From contig JAKUCV010004474.1 in assembly GCA_028386065.3 (NCBI GenBank), forward strand, positions 85,045-149,044: DNA of 64,000 nt. Direction: 5' to 3'. Under the pieces are notes generated by a model. It did not search any database and had not been told where the DNA came from. It worked only from the letters and a program-made list of their open reading frames with translations. This document shows, one piece after another, positions 1 through 11,033 of the stretch (position 1 is the stretch's first letter; each line of letters opens with the position of its first letter). Made by a program: the position numbers and the translations under genes. Origin of the DNA: Turnera subulata. Its lineage: Eukaryota > Streptophyta > Magnoliopsida > Malpighiales > Passifloraceae.

Positions 1-290
1 TAATTTTCCCGCATATATGATGTAGCCATTAGCAAATCTTCTCAAAGTCCTCTTTTCGCTTGGGGTTGCTTCCATAGGAAGGATCCCTTTATCGAAAAAT
101 TCGAACATATCCTTATACCAAGGGTCTATTTCCTCATCATCCATGACCAGCTCATGTAATGATTGTTCTATCCCCATCTTAGTTAGAGCCATAGCGGCAA
201 CATCCTTCCAGCAGCATTTACCTAAATATTCCTGAAACCATGGCTCGCCTGTTTTATCTTTTCGACCAAATGACGGTTTATCACTTTTCT
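1..290 (-). pseudogene. Ty3/gypsy Tat-like pol fragment (RNase H-integrase spacer)
   Basis: Read on the minus strand, about 195 to 1 encodes an open stretch with WYKDMFEFFDKG followed by TPSEKRTLRRFANGYIIYAG. This is the pattern found in plant Tat/Ogre/Athila polyproteins just upstream of the integrase zinc-binding domain. The rest of the element lies left of the window. Its upstream part is cut at 290/291, where the LTR of the next element starts with TGTCACGCCCC, so the Tekay-like element probably inserted into this older pol. The five bases before the LTR are TTTCT. The matching target duplication cannot be tested because the other LTR is truncated. The family call is from motif recognition only. 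Confidence 0.6.
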
Positions 291-2200
291 TGTCACGCCC
301 CGTCTTAACGTGACCGGCCAGGTGCCATGCACATCACTAAGCATGCCACAGGGCACCCAAAGGCCTACATCAAACAATGGGTAGAAGCTAGCCCGACGGG
401 CATCTAATCCAACCGCGCAGCAAACATCAACGAAAGCATCATATGAAAATGTACAAAATTGAGCACACAACAACCACACATTATTTTACATCAGGTCTGT
501 ACATTAAGTGGGGCACTAAGTGAGTTGTTCCAGCCAATTATTCTCACATACACAAGTAGTTTTGGCCAAGTACCCATCAACTAACAAAGTACGCCTCCCG
601 GGCCTTCCCTCACCAAGCTAGTCAGCTCCTTGCCCTGAAACAAAGGGGTGGAAAGAGGGAGGGGTGAGTCCACTGACACAATAAGCAGGTGACCATACAA
701 GCAACATCAATGATACACACAAGAGGTAACAACATCCAACAGCTTTACGTCAATGCACTGTGATCAGCCCACGGGTAAGCTATCGTGAAGTTGTACTAAG
801 CCTACCTGCGTGATCTGGTAGCCTTTACCAACATGTTACTCCTTAGCCCACAGCCACGGGAAGTGCTCATGACTTGCTACCAAACCACACTCGGTGCCTA
901 GTACAGCCCCACCATCATCTCATATGACCAAGCAGCCCAGGGGCACTGCAGGGTCCATCATCAACATCAACATCATCTTATGCCAATGTCATGGATGCAT
1001 ATGTAATGCATGAAATGTACAGCCTGATTATCAGACTCGTCAACAAGCCAAGGCATATCATTAATATTGCACCATTGGTGCCATCAACAAGCATATCGGG
1101 TCATCAACAAACAAGCTAGCATCATCAACCATCACATTATGGCAACCAAACTTACGCAAACTTAGGCCTCACTAGGCCCTTCCCCTTCCTTTGGTGCTCC
1201 TGGGTTTCTAGCACCTGCCATACACAACCAAGCATCAATAGAAAGTACAACAACAGAAAGCATCAAGTAGGAACTCATATAAGTTAGCCTACACCAACTG
1301 ACTAAGTTAGGCCAATCGGTTAGCACCAATGCTTGCATTGGCGCATCAACCCTAGTCATCAGCCCTAACCAAGTGCATTAGCACAAGTATTTGGGCGCTT
1401 ATTATTCCTACGCCCCAACAGGTTGCCCTGTCCAAGCCTACTAGGCACTGGAAGGTCCAATTAGCCCCCTGTAAGGACAACCGGGCGAACCCAACACACC
1501 AATTGGCCTCCAGCAGCATCAACTGTGCATCAATTCAACCAAACAACGCCCAGACCTCAGCCAAAGCCTTCCCATATAGCAACCACCCAACAACAAAGCC
1601 TCAGAACTCCCACCAAACCAAGCTTACTCACTATCTAAGCCAACAACATACTAGACAAGTCTATTGGCACCAAATCTAGCATGAATCTTAACCCAGCTAC
1701 TTACCTAACCTTCTTTTGTGTGAGAGTGTCTTGGGAAACCTTGAGAATGGCTGAGTCCTTCTCTCCTGAGCCCTCTTCACGTTTTGGCACAATTGAGGGA
1801 GTGAGGGGCTTGCTTGGGCAGATTAGGCTAAGGCAAGCAGGTGACTAAGCAGCCACTTGCTGCATTTGCTCCCAAAATCTGCCACCAAGCCTTAGCACCT
1901 CTCCACCTCATGGTTGCCTTCCACCTCATGCTTTTTTTTTTCAACCAGTAGAGCCAGGCCAGCTCGCCCCAAACAAAGCCCACACATAGTCACTAATTAA
2001 TTTCCCATTCACTGATCACACGCACTAATCCACGATTAAGACCAATCATCTGTTAATTAATCCATTCAAGTCAAATGCTAATCAACTGAAGCCATCAGCT
2101 AGCCCACTCAATCAATTGCTGGCCAATTTCACCAGCTCCTACCCCAGCACCATTCCTCATCAAGTAAACACATAGTGCATCAATTATACGGGTTATCACA
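291..2200 (-). repeat. 3' LTR of Tekay-like Ty3/gypsy element
   Basis: A 1.9-kb terminal repeat that starts TGTCACGCCCC and ends GGTTATCACA on the plus strand; on the element's strand it runs TGTGATAACC to GGGGCGTGACA. Its first ~1.2 kb is repeated at 6729-7930, with 11 differences counted in the first ~235 bases. It is directly preceded, in element orientation, by a polypurine tract, which makes it the 3' LTR of a minus-strand element. Small ORFs inside it are repeated in the other LTR and show no known protein. Confidence 0.9.
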
Positions 2201-2202
2201 TC

Positions 2203-2213
2203 ATCTCCCCCTT
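2203..2213 (-). other. polypurine tract
   Basis: On the minus strand the bases next to the 3' LTR read AAGGGGGAGATGA and then TGTGATAACC. A purine run touching the LTR start is the plus-strand priming site of LTR retrotransposons and fixes the element's orientation as minus. Confidence 0.85.
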
Positions 2214-2215
2214 AT

Positions 2216-3472
2216 TTAAAATTCATCCTCGAATTTACCTGGAAATAGATGTGGATACTTGTTCAACATTTCTTTTTTAGATTCCCAAGTAACCTCCTGT
2301 CCAGATGCATCTTCCCATAAAACTTTTACAGAGGCAATCTCTTTGTTACAAAGTTTGCGCACTTCCCTATCTACTATTTCTACTGGCTGCGCCTTGTAAG
2401 TGAGCTCTTCTCCCAACTGAATTTCTTGTGGTGCTAAGACATGTGAGGGAACCGACAAATATTTCCTTAACAAAGATACAAGAAACACCGGATGAATATG
2501 TGACAAATTCGGTGGCAATGCAAGATGGTACGCCACTGGTCCGACTTTTTCAAGTATTTCAAATGGACCTAGAAATCGAGGGTTGAGTTTACCTTTCCTT
2601 CCAAACCGTAGTACCCCTTTTGTGGGCGACACCTTAAGAAATACCATGTCCCCAACTGAGAATTCCAAGTTTTGTCTCCTGTTATCTGCATAGGACTTCT
2701 GCTTACTTTGGGCAGTGGCAAGGTTTTCTCGTGCCACCTTTACCTTCTCAGCTGTTTCTTCAACAATTTCAGGCCCTAGCAATTTCCTGACCCCCACTTC
2801 ATTCCAACATATTGGAGTTCTACACCTACGTCTATACAATAGTTCATATGGGGCCATACCAATGCTTGATTGGTAACTATTGCTATAGGCAAATTCAACC
2901 AACGATAAATATTTATTCCAACTATCTCCGTAACTTAGCACACAAGCTCTTATCATGTCTTCCAGAATTTGTATCACCCGTTCACTTTGTCCATCCGTTT
3001 GAGGGTGGAATACAGTACTCAAATCTAGCTGAGTCCCCATAGCGTTTTGAAAGTTTCGCCAAAATCTCGGCGTCAATTGAGGGCCTCGATCAGATACTAT
3101 CGAAACAGGTACACCGTGCAGCCTCACAATTTCATCAACATACACCTGTGCTAGCTTCGCAAAATTATAGGTAGTCTTTACTGGAAGAAAATGAGCAGAC
3201 TTGGTCAGTCTATCAACAATTACCCAAGTAGAATCAAACCCACCTGCAGTCCGCGGTAATCCGCTAACAAAATCCATGGTGATTCTTTCCCACTTCCATT
3301 CTGGAACTAATAAGGGCTGAAGCAATCCCGGTGGTTTTTGGTGCTCTCCTTTCACTTGTTGGCATATTAAATATTTGGAAACATAATCAGCCACAGCTCG
3401 TTTCATGTTATTCCACCAATAATGTGTTTTAAGATCATGATACATCATAGTGGAACCTGGATGTAAGGTGTA
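2216..3472 (-). pseudogene. Tekay-like integrase with C-terminal chromodomain (pol 3' part)
   Basis: A 410-residue open stretch (2216-3448) on the minus strand, the C-terminal part of a Ty3/gypsy polyprotein that inserts cDNA into host chromatin. It has the second half of the HHCC zinc finger (CQQVKGEH region), then the DDE core: Asp in TMDFVSGLP, Asp in VSDRGPQLT and Glu in HPQTDGQSERV. The last ~50 residues (PVEIVDREVRK to KYPHLF) match the chromodomain-like tail of Tekay/Del chromoviruses. A TGA stop at about 3470 separates it from the EAHQT part of the zinc finger upstream, so the polyprotein is interrupted. The ORF ends 14 bases before the LTR, overlapping the PPT region, as is normal for this lineage. 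Confidence 0.88.
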
Positions 3473-4388
3473 TCATGTTTGGTGTGCTTCTCTTAGAAGT
3501 TTGACACGGAGATCCCCGTCATCAGGAACGTACATTCTTGTGCCGAACTTTAGAATGCCATCATCAGTAATCACAAATCCAGCTTGTTCCCCTTGCTTCA
3601 CTTTTTCTTTCCACGATTTAGTTTCAGCATCATCATCTTGAGCCCTTGCAATTTCATCATTCAACATGGGACGCATCTGGTAGAGAGCTAACAATGCCCC
3701 TGACGCGGTAACGGCACAATGCAAGCCTTGTTCAAGCAAATCATGCCAAGCCCCAACTGCAGGCTTTCTAACCACACTGTGCCAAGCTACCAATAGATTT
3801 TCGACTAAGGGCATCAGCCACAACATTGGCTTTTCCTGGGTGGTATTTAATTGTACAGTCATAATCCTTAAGTAACTCAACCCATCTGCGCTGCCTCAAA
3901 TTCAAATCTCGTTGTTCCGTTATGTACTTCAAGCTTTTATGATCCGTATAAATTTCACAAGGCTCCCCGTATAAATAATGTCTCTAAATTTTCAATGCAA
4001 AGACTACTGCTGCCATCTCAAGGTCATGCACTGGGTAATTCTCTTCATTCTTCTTGAGTTTACGGGAGGCATAGACAATCACCTTGCCATCCTGCATCAA
4101 GATATAGCCCAAACCGACTCTCGACGCATCACAGTACATAGTATACACACCATCTTCTTTGGGAAAAGCAAGTATTGGTGCTGAGGTTAACCTGTGTTTC
4201 AACTCCTGGAAACTGGCCTCACAAGCGTCAAACCAAATAAATGGTTTCTTCTTTTGAGTCAGTCCGCACAATGGTGCAGCAATAGAGGAGAAGCCTTCAA
4301 CAAACCGACGGTAATATCCTGCCAGCCCAAGGAAACTCCGTACTTCCGTCACATTGGTCGGCCTCGGCAACTTCATAATTGCCTCCAC
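3473..4388 (-). pseudogene. Tekay-like RNase H and integrase N-terminus, frameshifted
   Basis: Two open stretches, 3473-3880 and 3984-4388, cover the RT connection, RNase H and the beginning of integrase. The RNase H starts with [18 protein letters not shown] and continues to a [15 protein letters not shown] motif; an in-frame break near 3984 ends this part. The second RNase H half is present but partly out of frame: ALSRKS-like coding lies in a different frame near 3800. The end carries DGILKFGTRMYVPDD and the first His of the integrase zinc finger. At least one frameshift and one stop mean it cannot make an active enzyme. Confidence 0.8.
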
Positions 4389-5161
4389 TTTCTGTGGGCT
4401 ACCTCAATACCCTCAGCAGATATGACATGACCCAAGAATGAAACTTTTTCCAACCAGAACTCACATTTTGAAAATTTAGCATATAGCTTTTCTTTCCATA
4501 GGATCTGTAACACAATTCTTAAATGCTCCTCATGCTCCTCCTTAGTCTTTGAATAAACTAGAACATCATCAATGAACACGATAACAAATTTGTCAAGGTA
4601 TAACTTGAACACTCGGTTCATTAAGTCCATAAAAGCTGCAGGTGCATTGGTAAGACCGAACGGCATTACTAAAAATTCATAGTGCCCATACCTTGTCTGA
4701 AAGGCTGTTATTCTCACATCCTCTTCCTTAATTCTTAACTGATGGTAACCTGACCTCAAGTCAATCTTCGAGAAGTATCTTGCCCCTTGCAGTTGATCAA
4801 ACAAATCATCGATACGAGGCAATGGATACTTGTTTCATATTGTTAGTTTGTTTAATTGTCAATAATCCACACACATTCTCATTGAGCCATCTTTTTTCTT
4901 GACAAACAGAATCGGAGCTCCCCATGGGGACACGCTAGGTCTGATAAATCCCTTGTCCAACAAGTCCTGCAACTGAGTTTTCAATTCCCGTAATTCTGTA
5001 GGAGCCATTCGATAAGGTGTAATTGACAGGTTCTGCCCCCTGCTCAAGCTCAATGCCAAACTCAATTTCTCTTTCCGGTGGTAACCCCGGCAAGTCGTCA
5101 GGAAAAACATCAATAAATTCATTAACAACTGGTACTTGATCAATGGAAATTTCCGGCTCAC
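4373..5161 (-). pseudogene. Tekay-like reverse transcriptase, interrupted
   Basis: The reverse transcriptase of the minus-strand Tekay-like element. The N-terminal fingers ([23 protein letters not shown], then MRMCVDY) lie in 4859-5161. The palm ([13 protein letters not shown], then the active-site FIDDVLVYS box) lies in 4373-4822. The stretch between 4822 and 4859 has a stop codon, so the domain is broken between MRMCVDYR and [12 protein letters not shown]. The catalytic Asp residues that can be seen are intact. Neighbouring ORFs overlap in other frames (4935-5507 carries the protease-RT linker), which indicates a frameshift near 5000. Confidence 0.82.
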
Positions 5162-5659
5162 CTACACTTTGCACCGATGCCAAATATAAGCAATCAGTTT
5201 GTCGTGCCACTCGAGTTGCCTTCACTGTAGAAATTATTTGGGATAGTGAAGAGACAAACTTTCCTTGGAAGATGAATTCTGCCTCTCCTGAGGGCTGAAA
5301 CTTCACCATCTTATTTGCATAATCCACCCGTGCACCATGCCGAGAAAGCCAATCCATTCCCAAAATTACATCAAAATCGGCCATAGGTAACAACAACAAA
5401 TCAGCTAGCAAATGGTGTTCCAACACACAAATATCAGACTCTCGATATACTTTGTCCACAAAAACCCGCTCATCAAGTGGGGTATACACAGCCAATGGGC
5501 TACCCAAGTCACTAGGTGCATCCTCAAAGTACTAAAAAAAAGGGTGTTAACAAAGGAGTGGGTACACCCCGTGTCAATTAAACATAATGCAGGACATAAT
5601 TTAACTTTTAAGATACCTGTCACAACTGTGTTGGAGGCTCCAGCATCCTCTTGGGTCAA
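4935..5659 (-). pseudogene. Tekay-like aspartic protease region, frameshifted
   Basis: The retropepsin that would cleave the polyprotein. The active-site motif LCLIDTGCTHSFVN is in 5405-5659. The rest of the fold (VILGMDWLSRHGARVDYANKMVKF) is in the ORF 4935-5507, in another frame. The change of frame lies in or near a run of A/T around 5530. It sits directly downstream of gag, as in other chromoviruses. Confidence 0.8.
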
Positions 5660-5668
5660 GCAAAATAC

Positions 5669-6728
5669 TCACGCCTGTCCCTGCCCAGGTTGGTAGCTAC
5701 TGCCGCTACCGAAGGCTCCACGACCAGTACCTCCTCTGCCACAGACAGAGGACTGGCTATCAGCCCGTGGTGGCCTAGGTGGTGGAGAAGCCACACTGGA
5801 CGCCATTGATGGTTGCCCAACAGAACACTCCCGAGATCTATTCCCTGGCTGCCCACAAGAATAACATATGTTCTGCCCTACCGGGCATTCCCGCGACATA
5901 TGACCAAATTGGCCGCACATAAAGCATACGGTGCTGGGCTTCACCTGTGCACTTTGAGCACCCCTGTTCTGGCCGACCACAGGTCTCATCGAGCTCCCAC
6001 CAAAGCTTGAGACTCCGTAACTAGAATTGCCCCTGAATCGGGCCCTAGGTATGTTAACCCACAGTCCTGTTTTCCCACGTCCTCGGAATTGGCCACCAAC
6101 AGCAGAAAAACTTGGTTGGCCTTGAGTGTTGTCATGCCTTGTTCTCTTGGCACTTGCCTTAGCTCTTTCTGCTTGGGTCTTCATCTCAATTGCCCGAGCT
6201 TTGTCTACTGCTTCAGCATAGGAGCTAAATGGTGTAGCCACCAAAGAGTTATAAATATAACCCTTCAGTCCTCCAATGAACCTTTTGATCTTCCTTCGCT
6301 GATCTGGAATCAAATGCAAGGCACACTTAGACAGGTTTGTGATCTTGGACTCATACACTCCCACTGTCATGTCCCCTTGCCTTAGGAGTTCAAATTCTGC
6401 CGCTTTTTGATCCCTAACACTCTCAGGCAGGAATCGTTCAAGAAACGCGGCATGGAACTCAGTCTAGGTCCACGGGGCGGCATCAGGCATCCTCTCCCTC
6501 ATTTTGGCATCAAACCAATTGTTAGCTTCATCCCCCCTTAATCGAAAAGCAGCAAGATCGACTGGCTGATGATCAGTGCATTCCATTACTCGACATATTT
6601 CCATACATCATCAAGAAAACATTGTGGATCTTCAATTTCAGCCCCAGAATATGTTGGTGGGTCAAGTTTCACAAATGTCACCAAAGTTGATTCCCCACTG
6701 AGTTCTCGTTGTACCGGTTCCTCCCTTC
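5669..6728 (-). pseudogene. Tekay-like gag with zinc knuckles, N-terminus missing
   Basis: Gag coat protein. The ORF 5669-6370 has a RETROTRANS_gag-like end and two knuckles: CFMCGQFGHMSREC is a normal CX2CX4HX4C, while the second, CYSCGQPGNRSREC, has Asn in place of His. Between 6371 and about 6720 the gag continues with stops (for example near 6462) up to a DPPTYSGAEIEDPQCFLDD-like segment. There the sequence joins directly to the 5' LTR at 6729. The usual ~100 N-terminal residues, leader and primer-binding site are missing. Confidence 0.8.
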
Positions 6729-7930
6729 TTTCACGCCCCATCTCAATGTGACCGGCCAGGTGCCATGCGCATCACTAAGTATGCCACAGGGCACCCAAAG
6801 GCCTACATCAAAAAATAGGCAGAAGCTAGCCTGACGGGCATCTAATCCAACCGCGCAGCAAACATCAACGAAAGCATCACATGAAAATGTACAAAATTGA
6901 GCACACAACAACCACACATTATTTTACATCAGGTCTGTACATTAAGTGGGGCACTAAGTGAGTTGTTCCAGCCAATTATTCTCACATACACAAGTAGTTT
7001 TGGCCAAGTACCCATCAACTAACAAAGTACGCCTCTCGGGCCTTCCCTCACCAAGCTAGTCAGCTCCTTGCCCTGAAACAAAGGGGTGGAAAGAGGGAGG
7101 GGTGAGTCCACTGACACAATAAGCAGGTGACCATACAAGCAACAACAATGATACACACAAGAGGCAACAACATCCAACAGCTTTACGTCAATGCACCGTG
7201 ATCAGCCCACGGGTAAGCTATCGTGAAGTTGTACTAAGCTTACCTGCGTGATCTGGTAGCCTTTACCAACATGTTACTCCTTAGCCCACAGCCACGGGAA
7301 GTGCTCATGACTTGCTACCAAACCACACTCGGTGCCTAGTACAGCCCCACCATCATCTCATATGACCAAGCAGCCCAGGGGCACTGCAGGGTCCATCATC
7401 AACATCAATATCATCTTATGCCAATGTCATGGATGCATATGTAATGCATGAAATGCACAGCCTGATTATCGGACTCATCAACAAGCCAAGGCATATCATC
7501 AATATCGCACCATTGGTGCCATCAACAAGCATATCGGGTCATCAACCAACAAGCTAGCACCAGTAACCATCACATTATGTCAACCAAACTTACGCAAACT
7601 TAGGCCTCACTAGGCCCTTCCCCTTCCGTTGGTGCTCCTGGGTTTCTAGCACCTGCCATACACAACCAAGCATCAATAGAAAGTACAGCAACAGAAAGCA
7701 ACAAGTAGTAACTCAGATAAGTTAGCCTACACCAACTGACTAAGTTAGGCCAATCGGTTAGCACCAATGCTTGCATTGGCGCATCAACCCTAGTCATCAG
7801 CCCTAACCAAGTGCATTAGCACAAGTATTTGGGCGCTTATTAGACCTGCGCCCCAACAGGTTGCCCTATCCAAGCCTACTAGGCACTGGAAGGTCCAATT
7901 AGGCACTGGAAGGTCCAATTAGTCCCCTGT
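6729..7930 (-). repeat. truncated 5' LTR of the Tekay-like element
   Basis: Homologous to 291-1470 and in the same orientation. The outer part (counterpart of about 1480-2200) is absent and is replaced from about 7931 by LTR sequence of another family. A 20-base unit (aggcactggaaggtccaatt) is duplicated near 7880-7920, close to the breakpoint. The inner end reads TTTCACGCCCC instead of TGTCACGCCCC. Confidence 0.85.
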
Positions 7931-8807
7931 AATCCAAGCCTGTCCAAGGGATAACGCTGCAGCCTATCTGGAATGCACCAAACCTGTACAATGAACAACT
8001 CATCCTACGGGATAAAAGCCCGCAGGTGAGGGGTGAGTCCGAAGTGCTCACGACAATGGAAAGACGATCAATATGGACACTAAAAATTACTCAAGTCCAA
8101 AAATAAGTAAAAACCGACCAAAGACTCAAATAAAATCCATTATCCAATTTTTATCTTTCAGGGCCCCGTCACGGATAAGCTAGGGCCGTACCAGGTTATC
8201 AACCTGTTCCTGGTGCCAGATCAAAAAGAACCCAAGGATAGAAATCCCAAATATAACAAACCGGGATAGACATCCCAAGCATAGACATGCTTATCACATG
8301 AACCCAGATCATGGCCACCACAAACAGTCTCTAACCATCCGGTCGTACCTCTACTTACCACGTGACAATTATATTACCGTCATTAAAATCAAATCGTAGG
8401 GATCAACATCCCCAACCAAAATATCGGGATAGACATCCCATCCAAAATACCAAGGATCGACATCCTTGTCACAATTTATTATTAATTCCATTTACTTATT
8501 CCAAACGACACAAAAAATCAATACGGGGATAAACATCCCAAAAACCAAACAGAACACCGGGATAAACAGCCCGAACCAAAACACAGCAAAAGCAATAATC
8601 GACAATGCACAATCATCAAAACATAATAACCGAGTAATATAGGCACATATTGAAGGAAATCCATCCTCACCTTGGCCGATTACTCAACTCCGGAAACAAT
8701 GATGTCCGGTCCGACGCCGGCTCCTCCGGAAACTGCCCGATATCCGAACCTATACCACAAAACCATATATACACATAAATGCACATATTCGGTATACAGT
8801 GTATACA
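7931..8807 (-). repeat. partial LTR (copy A) of the antisense-cassette LTR family
   Basis: The bases from about 7940 to 8345 are closely related to 8955-9350: shared landmarks are gtccaagggataac, cgcaggtgaggggtgagtcc, and the repeated gggatagacatccc units. It then continues with more gggatagacatccc-type units to 8640 and ends in a segment (8450-8807) that recurs inverted at 12117-12470. Two tandem LTR pieces in the same direction suggest recombination between elements of one family. Confidence 0.65.
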
Positions 8808-9865
8808 ACAAGAACACGGGCTCCACAGCCCAAAGTAAAATCAACAATAGAAACTCATCCGGCCCAATGGCCCAATAATAACAAAAGTATGCACAGCGGA
8901 AGACTTAATAACTCACAAAACACTGTATGCGACACTGATGCAAACTATGGATCCGAGCCCTGTCCAAGGGATAACCCTGCAGCCTGTCTGGTATGCATCA
9001 AACCTGTACCAAAAATAACTCATCCTACGGAATGAAAGCCCGCAGGTGAGGGGTGAGTCCGAAGTGCTCACCGACGAAGGAGAGACAATCAATATGCAAC
9101 TAAAAATTACCCAAGTCAAAAATAACAGTCAAACCAAATGACTCGACCTAAAATTGGTCCAAGTCCAAAAAGACTCAATAAAAACCAATTATCCAATTTT
9201 ATCTTTCCGGGCCCCGTCACGGATAAGCTAGGGTCGTACCAGGTTATCAACCTGTTCCTGGTGCCAGATCAAAAAGAACCCAGGGATAGACATCCCAAAT
9301 ATAACAAACTGGGATAGACATCCCAAGCATAGACATGCTTATCAAGTAACCCAGAATATTGCATATAATTTTCCAAAATAATATTTACTTTTTTTTCCAG
9401 AAATTAATTAACAGAAATTAGTTATATAAGCAGATTTATATATATATATATTAGAAAAAATAAATCAAACCCAGCCCGGTTCCAACCCAGGAAGGGCGCG
9501 ACCCGGCAAGGAAACGGGCAAGACCCGACCTTACCAGCGGGTTTCAGCGTCGTGACGGCGGCAGGAGAGCGGGGAAGGAAAGGCAACCACGGCTGCGGCA
9601 TCGGGCGGCTTGGAACGGCGCGAGGGCGGCGGGAAGGAGGCGCGACGTCGCCGGCAAGAGGCGCGAGGCGCGAGGAACACAGATCCATGGGTTTTCCTCC
9701 GGGTCGTCGGCGCGTCAGGGAGCTGCAGGCGGTGGAACGCGACGGCGACAGCAGGGGTGAGGTCGCATCGGCCCCGCAAGCACGGCGATGGTGGCGGTGG
9801 CGTGCACGGCTGACTGGAGCTCGTCCTGGTGTACAGTGACGAGGAGGTGACGATGAATAGTGGCC

Positions 9866-10111
9866 GGCTCTTATTTTTTTCTCTTTTTCTTTTTCTGCAA
9901 TTTTTCTATTTTGTTTTCTTTTTCTTCTAATTTCCTTTTCTTTTTATTCTGATTGGTTATTTTTTTTCTATTTTCTTCTTCTTCTTCTTTTATTTTTCTT
10001 TTTCTTCTTTTTTTTCTTTTTCCCTCTTTTCTTTTTTTTCTCTCTTTTCCTTTTTCTCTCCTTTTTTTTTCTCTCCTTTTTCTCTCTTTCTTTTTTTTCT
10101 TCTCCTCTCCC
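9866..10111 (+). repeat. polypyrimidine low-complexity tract
   Basis: About 245 bases made almost only of T and C (ttttcttttt, tctctccttttt units). It gives long artefactual Lys/Arg-rich or Phe/Ser-rich ORFs on the two strands. It lies in the LTR of element 1. The intact relatives have a purine-rich but not equivalent stretch. Confidence 0.9.
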
Positions 10112-10369
10112 ACCGGCTGCCTTCTGCTGATTCCTCATTATATAACATGTTAATTACTATTTAACATGTGATTAACAATAATGCAGTTCGTCTGCATTAC
10201 GGGCGAATCCGATCCGGACCAGAAAATAACAGATACCTCCTTAGTTATTTTCCGGTGTGATTTTTCGAGAAATTTCGAAACCCGAAAAATACCAACTTAG
10301 TTCCGAAAAATTCACGGGAAAATCACGAGCGTGGGAAAACCTTCGGTTTCGAAAAACAACTCCCGATTT

Positions 10370-10432
10370 NNNNNNNNNNNNNNNNNNNNNNNNNNNNNNN
10401 NNNNNNNNNNNNNNNNNNNNNNNNNNNNNNNN
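10370..10432. other. assembly gap (63 N)
   Basis: Sixty-three undetermined bases inside LTR copy B, between CTCCCGATTT and CCGGTAAAAA. ORFs across it contain X residues and are not real. Confidence 0.99.
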
Positions 10433-10469
10433 CCGGTAAAAATCCAAAATTTTTACCCGGGCTGTTACA

Positions 10470-10505
10470 GACTACCCACCTTAAAAAGAATTTCGTCCCC
10501 GAAAT
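10470..10505 (-). other. polypurine-tract junction of element 1
   Basis: On the minus strand the bases next to the LTR read GGGGACGAAATTC, then TTTTAAGGTGGGTAG, then TGTAACAGCCC. This is the usual pol-end/PPT/3' LTR junction of plant Ty3/gypsy elements. It shows that element 1 is oriented on the minus strand, so its internal plus-strand ORFs are antisense. Confidence 0.7.
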
Positions 10506-10613
10506 TCCGTCTTATCCGTGGGTCCTACCACGATAAGATTCTGGCACACTCTGCCAGGTATCCAACCTCAACATGAGATACCGCTTATACCCTTAAGCGA
10601 TGTCTCATCCTCT

Positions 10614-10621
10614 TATAAATA
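10614..10621 (+). promoter_or_regulatory. TATA box of antisense ORF A (element 1)
   Basis: TATAAATA, 42 bases before the ATG at 10656. The same box, as TATAAAAA, stands 42 bases before the homologous ATG at 52104 in element 2. The flanking bases (cttataaaNaccaaacctca) are shared. Confidence 0.55.
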
Positions 10622-10655
10622 CCAAACCTCATGACTGGCATACTCACACACAGTC

Positions 10656-11033
10656 ATGGACTCTCCACTGAGATCAAGAACAACTTCCGATTCCGAGAAC
10701 AACAGCTAAATCGGCGGCACAGCTTTCCCAACAAGCTCTGATGATGAACCTCCGAAGAAGCGGTTCAAAACCAACATCATCGGTCTGAAGGAGCACATGG
10801 TGGTCTCCCCAAAACGGCGAAAGAAGCGTGCCGGCAAGAAAGCTGAAGATCGCAAGGGCAAGGCGGTAGCTGAGAGCAGCACTCCGCAACAAAAGCTGAC
10901 GCAGCTGAACTTCTCCCTGAAGAAGATCAGCTCGGTGGTGGCGCAAATAGAACTAGCGTGTGCTGAACTGTTCCCACACATGCAAAATGTAAAACAGCTT
11001 GTAAAAGACCTAGAGAAGCAAGTAACTCCATAG
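10656..11033 (+). pseudogene. antisense ORF A, NLS/coiled-coil protein, one stop (element 1)
   Basis: Homologue of the 132-codon ORF at 52104-52502. ATG at 10656 gives MDSPLRSRTTSDSENNS, then TAA (10707-10709), then 107 more codons in the same frame to the TAG at 11031. Visible parts are an acidic Ser-rich start, basic clusters (PKKRFKTN and KRRKKRAGKK) that look like nuclear localisation signals, and a C-terminal amphipathic helix ending LVKDLEKQVTP, probably a coiled coil. The block KKRFKTNIIGLKEHMVVS is identical to element 2 although eight of its codons differ at the third base. I do not recognise the family. The single stop is probably a late inactivation. An AATAAA follows the ORF at 11069. 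Confidence 0.6.

Larger units (their letters stand above)
8808..10469 (-). repeat. LTR (copy B) of the antisense-cassette LTR family, element 1
   Basis: Ends at 10469 with ACCCGGGCTGTTACA, the same terminus as the LTRs at 48669-51916 and 54524-57717. It is followed by the same polypurine-type junction. The left end is truncated; the TGAAACGCCCC start of the intact family is not found. It contains a GC-rich stretch (9470-9850), a 240-base polypyrimidine tract and an assembly gap. Confidence 0.75.

Noticed and set aside
222..479. ORF conserved with 6678-6917
   Set aside because: It lies across the LTR edge and is conserved because the two LTRs are alike; the frame is not kept outside the LTR.
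8672..8878. 68-codon ORF repeated in inverted form at 12050-12256
   Set aside because: It is repeated only because the DNA is an inverted LTR fragment; no coding signature.
9871..10153. Lys/Arg-rich and Phe/Ser-rich ORFs on both strands
   Set aside because: They are direct translations of a polypyrimidine tract and have no conserved counterpart.
10241..10576. ORFs containing X residues
   Set aside because: They run through the 63-base assembly gap.
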